A DNA stretch of 22,196 bases from positions 1 to 22,196 of the IMG/VR virus record IMGVR_UViG_3300010885_010247, one strand, 5' to 3'. Positions 1-4,298 of this stretch are shown piece by piece. Position 1 is the stretch's first letter. Each line of letters opens with the position of its first letter. The DNA is from a virus. Below the pieces are notes generated by a model. It searched no databases. It saw only the letters and a program-made list of their open reading frames with translations, and was not told where the DNA came from. The translations under genes were made by a program, and so were the position numbers.

Positions 1-47
1 GACGCTTCCCAACTGCCAATTGCCAGATCGATGTTTTTCTTAGCCAT
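1..47 (-). CDS. Start of an unknown gene leaving the window (N-terminal 15 aa)
   Basis: A minus-strand reading frame begins with ATG at 47-45 and runs off the left edge, giving MAKKNIDLAIGSWEA. The start is supported by a GGGAG Shine-Dalgarno (plus-strand ctccc at 54-58) about six bases upstream. It lies beyond the integrase and is transcribed away from it, so it does not belong to the late operon that ends at 1410. Fifteen residues are too few to recognise a family, and I assign no function. Confidence 0.6.
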   Translation of the reverse strand, partial: MAKKNIDLAIGSWEA

Positions 48-80
48 TTAAATCTCCCTAAGTAGCCTATTCGTCCGAGA

Positions 81-108
81 TTAAAAAAACAACGCCTTGG
101 CGGTTTTT
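81..108. terminator. Possible bidirectional hairpin terminator
   Basis: A short GC hairpin (CGCC-TT-GGCG, 93-102, or CGC closed by a CTTG tetraloop) is flanked by an A-run at 83-89 on one side and a T-run at 104-108 on the other. A U-tract would therefore follow the hairpin on both strands. The stem is only 3-4 bp, so this is weak. It sits between two divergent genes and could insulate them from each other's read-through. Confidence 0.25.
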
Positions 109-137
109 CCCGCAAGACGCCACGGCTCCCTCCGCTC

Positions 138-166
138 TTGACAAGTGGAGGATAGGGGATTTGAAT
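138..166 (+). promoter_or_regulatory. Sigma70-type promoter for the 70-aa gene and possibly integrase
   Basis: A perfect -35 TTGACA (138-143) is followed after exactly 17 bases by TTGAAT (161-166), which matches 4 of 6 positions of TATAAT. Transcription would begin near 173 and give a leader of about 50 nt before the ATG at 222. It is the only consensus-like promoter I noticed in the window and it points toward the integrase. Confidence 0.55.
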
Positions 167-211
167 ATGGGGGTCGCCGTCAAAGGAACGGCTTTTCGAT
201 CAGCATCACAT

Positions 212-219
212 GGAGGTGA
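212..219 (+). promoter_or_regulatory. Ribosome binding site that fixes the start at 222
   Basis: GGAGGTGA is a full match to the 16S anti-Shine-Dalgarno, with GGAGG ending five bases before the ATG at 222. The upstream in-frame ATG at 210 overlaps this site and has no ribosome site of its own, so translation should start at 222. Confidence 0.75.
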
Positions 220-221
220 GT

Positions 222-434
222 ATGCGTAGCTTCACGGTTATTTGCCACTGGGAAGGTCGTGACGAATACGAAGCGGACGCTGACGAGATTACCGTCTCGG
301 CAGAGTCTGCGGCCAAGGCCGTCGCCAAAGCTCGAAAGCAATGGCGACTGACTCATGGTGCGGAATGGCCGCACCTCAAGCTGACAGAATCCGTCGTCTT
401 GACGAAAAAAATCATTCAGGAGAACTCACCGTGA
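222..434 (+). CDS. Unknown 70-aa protein preceding the integrase
   Basis: This 70-residue protein begins MRSFTVICHWEGRD. I do not recognise it. The pattern suggests a short beta-beta-alpha-beta fold: an N-terminal strand (FTVICHWEG), an acidic stretch (EADADEITV), an alanine-rich helix (SAESAAKAVAKARKQW) and a final strand (KLTESVVLTKK). The strong ribosome site at 212-219 and the promoter at 138-166 argue that it is expressed. The next gene on the same strand is the integrase, 124 bases downstream across a long hairpin. By position it could be a recombination directionality factor or another lysogeny accessory protein, but no excisionase or helix-turn-helix motif is visible. Confidence 0.7.
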   Translation: MRSFTVICHWEGRDEYEADADEITVSAESAAKAVAKARKQWRLTHGAEWPHLKLTESVVLTKKIIQENSP

Positions 435-468
435 CGCGCAACAGCTTCACCCCCTACAAGCGGACTGC

Positions 469-502
469 GACCCCCCCCAATTTCTATGCTGGTGGGGGGT
501 CG
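469..502. other. GC-rich inverted repeat between the 70-aa gene and integrase
   Basis: GACCCCCC (469-476) pairs with GGGGGGTC (494-501), extended outward by C468-G502 and inward by CCA (477-479) with TGG (490-492) across a single bulged T493. The loop is about 10 nt. Neither strand has a U-tract after the stem, so it is not a classical terminator. It could be an RNA element controlling integrase expression or part of a recombination site; the sequence alone does not decide. Confidence 0.5.
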
Positions 503-558
503 ATCCCCTTTAGCCTCAGCGCACGGAAGTGCTACTTCTTACGAAGGAGCCACTCACC

Positions 559-1413
559 ATGCTTTTGCACAATGTTCTGCGTGATTTCTACGCCCCGCTG
601 ACAGGCGTCAGCGACAGGACGATCACCCTCTATGGGTACACGCTCCGGTCTTGGGGGGAATTCCTTGGAAGACCCCCCGAGACTGGAGATTTAGAAGAGC
701 TTGCAGTTGCAAGATTTCTTTCGTGGCGAGTCCGCAAATGGGCACCGGCCACCGCAGCAAAAGATCGCGCACAGATTCTTGCCCTCTGGGGCTTCGCCGC
801 AAAACGGAAGATGTGCGACACATGGCCGCTGGCTCACCGAGTCAACGTGCCCGAGCGGGTGCCAGAGGCGTGGCTGACCGACGAGATGCAGCGGATCATG
901 GTTTCTGCTGCCGCCGAGCCAGGGCTAATCGGCAAGTTCCCCGCGTCGGCCATGTGGAGGGCTTTGCTACTACTCTCCTATGACACGGGCGAGCGCATCT
1001 CCTCGATGCTTGAGCTTCGTTGCTGCGACGTTCGCGGTCTGAACGTCATCTTCCGCGCCGAACAGCGGAAGGGGAAAACAAGGGATATCTTTCGAGAGAT
1101 CAGCCAAGAGTGTGCCGATGCCTTGGCAGCGGTTCGCCGCACCCCGGCCGACTTCGCCTTGCCGTGGGATCGCCACCGCACATGCGTCTGGCGTTTTCTT
1201 CGCAAGATTCTGGAACGGGCTGGGTTGCCAGCCGACCGTCGCTGCAAATTTCACAAGATCAGAAAAACGACGGCGTCCTATTACGAAGCGGCTGGCGGGT
1301 CGGCCCAGCGCTTGATGGATCACAGTTCGCCGTCGGTCACTCGCAAATACCTAGACCCACGCATCGTCAGTGCGGGTGTGCCGGCCCCCAGCGTGCTGCC
1401 GAAGGTGAGCTAG
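559..1413 (+). CDS. int: Tyrosine recombinase (phage integrase)
   Basis: This 284-aa site-specific recombinase would integrate and excise the phage through a covalent phosphotyrosine intermediate. All catalytic positions are visible: Arg146 (TGERISS), the beta-hairpin Lys171 or Lys173 (EQRKGKTRD), His232 and Arg235 (FHKIRKTT), His255 (LMDHSS) and nucleophile Tyr264 (TRKYLD). The first 100 residues form the SAM-like core-binding domain (VSDRTITLYGYTLRSWGEFL). There is no separate arm-binding domain, so it is short for an integrase. The start at 559 is chosen because GAAGGAG lies about ten bases upstream; an in-frame start at 529 lacks a ribosome site. Its TAG stop overlaps the TAG stop of the convergent late operon. 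Confidence 0.93.
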   Translation: MLLHNVLRDFYAPLTGVSDRTITLYGYTLRSWGEFLGRPPETGDLEELAVARFLSWRVRKWAPATAAKDRAQILALWGFAAKRKMCDTWPLAHRVNVPERVPEAWLTDEMQRIMVSAAAEPGLIGKFPASAMWRALLLLSYDTGERISSMLELRCCDVRGLNVIFRAEQRKGKTRDIFREISQECADALAAVRRTPADFALPWDRHRTCVWRFLRKILERAGLPADRRCKFHKIRKTTASYYEAAGGSAQRLMDHSSPSVTRKYLDPRIVSAGVPAPSVLPKVS

Positions 1414-1709
1414 GCAGGCTCCACCCAGGCCGCCGTTGCATCGTCAAGAACCCAACCTTCACCGGGACATGGCGAGACAAAGATATCGCGTTCTGCGATA
1501 TAGACCATCCCGATCCCGGCGTAGTTTCCTCTATATGGCGTTCCTGCTGGGTGCTGGTTGGCGTATGTGCGGTAGCTCGTCCGTAGGCAACGCTGGCCTC
1601 TGATGGCAGCGTAGTGCGTCTCCCAATCACCATCACCAGTAGTCTCGTCGTTGCCAACGATGACCTCTGTCACCACGTTCTGGTCGTCAAGGAATGCGTA
1701 GTGTGCCAT
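1410..1709 (-). CDS. Small tail-fibre-associated protein (99 aa)
   Basis: The last gene of the minus-strand late operon encodes 99 residues starting MAHYAFLDDQNVVTEVIVG. It resembles a short protein family that I recall from cyanophage and other environmental phage tail regions, with a conserved NVVTEVIVG start, a central RGQRCLRTSYRT, the NYAGIGMVYIAERDIF block and a C-terminal WVLDDATAAWV. The biochemical role is unknown; attachment to or assembly of fibres is inferred from its position directly after the glycine-rich adhesin. The start ATG overlaps the upstream stop by one base (TGATG), so translation is probably coupled. The terminal TAG is shared with the integrase stop in CTAG at 1410-1413. 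Confidence 0.8.
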   Translation of the reverse strand: MAHYAFLDDQNVVTEVIVGNDETTGDGDWETHYAAIRGQRCLRTSYRTYANQHPAGTPYRGNYAGIGMVYIAERDIFVSPCPGEGWVLDDATAAWVEPA

Positions 1710-2572
1710 CAGGAGAATGTCACCGTGTCGGTGCCTGCTGTGATAGTGATGATGCGATCAGATCCAATGGTTGTTGACGAATAAGTCAGGCCAGCGCCAA
1801 GCAGGGGGGGGCCTAGTGCCGCGTTGAATCTCAACACGACAACGCCGCTTCCGCCGTTGTAGCCAGCAGTGGACGCACCACCACCGCCACCACCGCCGCC
1901 GCCTCCTGTGTTCGCAGTGCCGTTCGCTCCAACGGCCGCAGTAGATCGACCAGCACCGCCACCGCCAGTTCCACCGCTTCCAGAAGTGGCACCAAGCGAA
2001 CCGCCGCCGCCGCCACCAGCGTAGGCCGATCCAGTTATGGTTGAAGTTTTTCCGGCACCTCCGTTGCCGCCAGAGGTTGACGCTACAGCAGCGGAACCGA
2101 CAGCACTTGCACCGCCACCACCCCCGCTGTTGTTCGTCGCGCCGACGCCGCCTGAGTTGCCTTGCAGGCTGATTGCCGTTGTGCCAGCACCTGTGTTGCC
2201 GTTTGAACCGCCGCCGCCAGACCCACCAATCACGCCGCCGTTATTCGTTCCGGCGCCGCCACCACCGCCACCGCCGGCAGTCATGATTGCCCCAAAACGC
2301 GAAGTGTTTCCGTTACCAGCGCGTGTCGTTGTATTTCCTGCGGCGCCGCTGCCGCCGCCGCCAACACTCACGGAGTATGCAGTGCCCAACACTACAACCA
2401 AGGCGGTTTCTTCTGCGAAGCCGCCAGCGCCGCCGCCGCCCGTGCAGTTGGTGGCGTTTGCGCCCATTGATCCGCCACCGCCGGCAACTACAAGAACGCT
2501 AACGACACGGGACACGCTCGCGCGTAGCCTCGCGTTACTCGCCAGCGACGTTGACGCAATGCGATTACTCAC
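1709..2572 (-). CDS. Glycine-rich tail fibre or adhesin protein (287 aa)
   Basis: The protein starts VVSVLVVAGGGGS-like near residues 24-36 and then carries about 200 residues dominated by Gly runs separated by short Asn, Ser, Thr and Ala segments, with uninterrupted runs up to ten glycines. The glycine domain closes with GGSGVVVLRF, followed by a short beta-rich tail ending in TITAGTDTVTFS. This matches the glycine-rich domain common in phage fibre tips. T4-like gp38 adhesins such as that of S16 fold similar sequence as polyglycine-II helices, so receptor binding is a reasonable inference. The start is GTG at 2572, overlapping the previous stop as GTGA. The opposite strand reads as a long proline-rich open frame, which is only a shadow. 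Confidence 0.82.
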   Translation of the reverse strand: MSNRIASTSLASNARLRASVSRVVSVLVVAGGGGSMGANATNCTGGGGAGGFAEETALVVVLGTAYSVSVGGGGSGAAGNTTTRAGNGNTSRFGAIMTAGGGGGGGAGTNNGGVIGGSGGGGSNGNTGAGTTAISLQGNSGGVGATNNSGGGGGASAVGSAAVASTSGGNGGAGKTSTITGSAYAGGGGGGSLGATSGSGGTGGGGAGRSTAAVGANGTANTGGGGGGGGGGASTAGYNGGSGVVVLRFNAALGPPLLGAGLTYSSTTIGSDRIITITAGTDTVTFS

Positions 2573-2898
2573 GTTACCTCTACGCCGAAAGCTGAGAATG
2601 CAACGCCCGTCGCGCCTGCGTAGACGCTAACAACGTCAGTAGCCGCTAGAGCAATTCCAAGCGTGAGCGTTACCGTATCGTTGGCAGGCAGTGCCGCGTC
2701 ATACGCGAGGTAGTGCTGAATCGCCACGGTTGCGCCAGATGGACGAATCGCCACGCGGTAGGTTGTTGCCGAGGATGCCGTATTGCAGATCGTCAGCGAC
2801 GAGCAGACGGCCTGCGTTGACGACGGCACCGTATAGAGCGTTGTCAGCGTCGTGGCCGATGGACTGCTCTGCCCGAGGACTTTGTGTGCCTGTGACAT
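2569..2898 (-). CDS. Small beta-rich virion protein (109 aa)
   Basis: This 109-aa protein starts MSQAHKVLGQSSPSATTLTT. I recall similar small proteins from phage tail regions, with the pattern VLGQSxPxATTLTTLYTVP, then a CNTASSATTYRVAIRPSG segment and a C-terminal ATDVVSVYAGA strand. The sequence alternates hydrophobic strands with Thr/Ser turns, as expected for a beta-sandwich virion component. Function is unknown; a fibre-associated or decoration role is inferred from context. A GGGAGG ribosome site lies five bases before the ATG at 2898. The gene follows the short fibre with a one-base gap and overlaps the adhesin by four bases. Confidence 0.78.
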   Translation of the reverse strand: MSQAHKVLGQSSPSATTLTTLYTVPSSTQAVCSSLTICNTASSATTYRVAIRPSGATVAIQHYLAYDAALPANDTVTLTLGIALAATDVVSVYAGATGVAFSAFGVEVT

Positions 2899-2899
2899 A

Positions 2900-3508
2900 T
2901 CAACCTCCCATCAAGAGAAATGGATGAATGATCAGATTGCGGACTTCGTTTGCTAGGTCGCTCTCAGTCACGGCCCCTGCCGCAATCGTCGGGTTGGGGT
3001 AAGTCCCCGTGAGGTCGCCGCCGGCAGTTCCAGTCGGCGTGCGCGAGTCAGATAGACGAGAGTCATTTCCAGCACAGTAGTTCGTTGAGGCCGTGCCAGC
3101 AGTCGGTAGTCCAGTGATCTGCGAAGCAGCGAGCGACAGCGCATCAGAGCCACCGCTTGCGTGACTAGAGGCGTGCGAGGCAGCGGCGTAGCTCCCGGCC
3201 GCCTGCTTGCCGTCGATGGCTGCCTGCAAGCCAGAGATGTCGCCGATGGCGGGGGCCGCGTGCCGGTGATCAGATCGTGAGGCCGTTGCCGCCGTACCGG
3301 CAGCCGCCGCGCCTGGGGCAAGCGGCGTGGCATCAGACAGAGTTGCACCGCCGCCACCTCCAGCGTCACCAGACGGCCCTTGCGGCCCGATGCCGCCCCC
3401 CACCGACACGCCGATAGCCGACGAGCCGACGCTCGCGGAGATCCCGCCAGCCCCGCTGACCGTCGCCGATATGGGCTGCGAGACGACGTTTGCGGCGATA
3501 TCGCTCAT
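2900..3508 (-). CDS. Short collagen-like tail fibre protein (202 aa)
   Basis: This is the second, shorter fibre. Residues 1-40 are beta-rich (MSDIAANVVSQPISATVSG onward), followed by a short collagen-like GPQGPSGDAGGGGG (41-54). Residues 58-90 carry SDATP and ASRSDHRH, also present twice in the large fibre. A GLQAAIDGKQAAG linker (93-105), a SHASSHASGG stretch, and the fibre motif DLTGTYPNPTIA (165-176) follow. These motifs are widespread in trimeric phage fibres. The start at 3508 is chosen because GAGG precedes it by seven bases and its ATG overlaps the upstream stop (ATGA); an upstream extension is Arg-rich and unlike the protein. It follows a BppU-like adaptor, the same order as in the larger cassette. 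Confidence 0.82.
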   Translation of the reverse strand: MSDIAANVVSQPISATVSGAGGISASVGSSAIGVSVGGGIGPQGPSGDAGGGGGATLSDATPLAPGAAAAGTAATASRSDHRHAAPAIGDISGLQAAIDGKQAAGSYAAASHASSHASGGSDALSLAASQITGLPTAGTASTNYCAGNDSRLSDSRTPTGTAGGDLTGTYPNPTIAAGAVTESDLANEVRNLIIHPFLLMGG

Positions 3509-3825
3509 GCGACGACCTCGACGGTGCCCGTGAGCGCCGTCCTCTGGACGCTGCCCGGGGCCACCCAATCAAGCTGCCATCCGTAGGTGCCCGAGGCGAG
3601 AGCGGCCGTCTGCGTGTCGGTGAGGCTCACAGAGACTTGCCCTGCGGCGGCGTCGGCGACCGAGGCCGTGAACGCCTGCACCACGGTGTTCGAGACGAGG
3701 CTCGTCAAGCTTGCCGTGACAGTGTATGAGGTCAGGGCGAAGTCGAAGTCGATAAGTACGCTGAAGTCCCCAGCCCGCTTGAACGCAAGATTCATCGTGC
3801 CGGGGAGGACGCTGTATGTGCTCAT
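3505..3825 (-). CDS. BppU-like baseplate or fibre adaptor (second copy, 106 aa)
   Basis: The 106-aa protein begins MSTYSVLPGTMNLAF, then GDFSVLIDFDFALTSYTV and ends ASGTYGWQLDWVAPG with GTVEVVA. This layout (a GD near residue 20, a strand with LTSYTVTA, and a final G-Y-W-L-W strand before a TGTV strand) resembles the N-terminal Ig-like domain of phage upper baseplate proteins (BppU family), which anchors fibres to the tail tip. It aligns by eye with the product at 6722-7087, which precedes the other fibre. The start at 3825 is supported by the ATGA overlap with the gene before it and by the paralogue's matching N-terminus. The family assignment is from pattern and not from a search. Confidence 0.7.
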   Translation of the reverse strand: MSTYSVLPGTMNLAFKRAGDFSVLIDFDFALTSYTVTASLTSLVSNTVVQAFTASVADAAAGQVSVSLTDTQTAALASGTYGWQLDWVAPGSVQRTALTGTVEVVA

Positions 3826-4295
3826 GCTTGCCACCAGATAGATAGTGTGCCACCCCACGTCAAATTGTCTGAACTTCCGCCGAGCTTTATTACGTTGCCA
3901 GCGGCGACGGTGATGGTCGAGTTGACGTTCCCGTTCAAAAAACCTGCTCCACTAGAATTGTCTGCGTAAGTATCAGCCGCTACACCGTTTTTATAGATTA
4001 CGAACGCATTGTCGCAGTCAACGCCCGACGCCGTTATCCTTACAGTCCCAGCAGAGACGACGGTCGCTTGCGCACCGTCTGCCGCGGAGTAACTTTGGAA
4101 ATTGGTTTTTGCATAGGGCGAAGCACTCGTCCCGCTGCCCGTAAAGCCAATCGCATTCCATGCTGTGTTGAACGAAGAGAAAGTCGCGCTTGAGACGACA
4201 GGCCATGCTTGCGACGAGCCGATGTACACTGCGCTCACGGCACTGCTGCCAAGGTAGTACGCTGACGGTGTTGCGGTGCCCAGATAAATTGCCAC
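3822..4295 (-). CDS. Fibre-associated beta-rich protein (157 aa)
   Basis: The N-terminus has three short repeats: IYLGTATPSA, YYLGSSAVSA and VYIGSSQAWP. This YLGS-type repeat ending in WP is a common tail-fibre element. Residues 35-157 form a beta-rich domain (FNTAWNAIGFTG, YAKTNFQSYSA, VRITASGVDCDNAF, TWGGTLSIWWQA) that looks like a jelly-roll or C1q-type fold; I cannot name it. The start is GTG at 4295, three bases after the stop of the large fibre gene, and the GGGGTGA that includes that stop serves as ribosome site. It probably sits on the large fibre as a tip or cap, which is inference from order only. Confidence 0.75.
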   Translation of the reverse strand: MAIYLGTATPSAYYLGSSAVSAVYIGSSQAWPVVSSATFSSFNTAWNAIGFTGSGTSASPYAKTNFQSYSAADGAQATVVSAGTVRITASGVDCDNAFVIYKNGVAADTYADNSSGAGFLNGNVNSTITVAAGNVIKLGGSSDNLTWGGTLSIWWQA

Positions 4296-4298
4296 TTT

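Noticed and set aside
58-70. TAGGCTAC occurring here and at 7450-7457 on the minus strand before genes, with a partial inverted copy near 9541
   Set aside because: An 8-base match is expected about once by chance in 22 kb on two strands, and the contexts differ; no regulatory meaning can be claimed.
48-209. Divergent intergenic region examined for a tRNA or a small RNA gene
   Set aside because: No cloverleaf or T-loop sequence is visible; only the promoter and a weak hairpin can be supported.
1020-1586. 188-aa plus-strand frame overlapping the integrase end
   Set aside because: Overlaps the catalytic region of the integrase in another frame; the product lacks any motif.
2037-2630. Long proline-rich open frame on the plus strand (197 aa)
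   Set aside because: It is the exact antisense of the glycine-rich adhesin; glycine codons read backward give proline and keep the frame open. No ribosome site.
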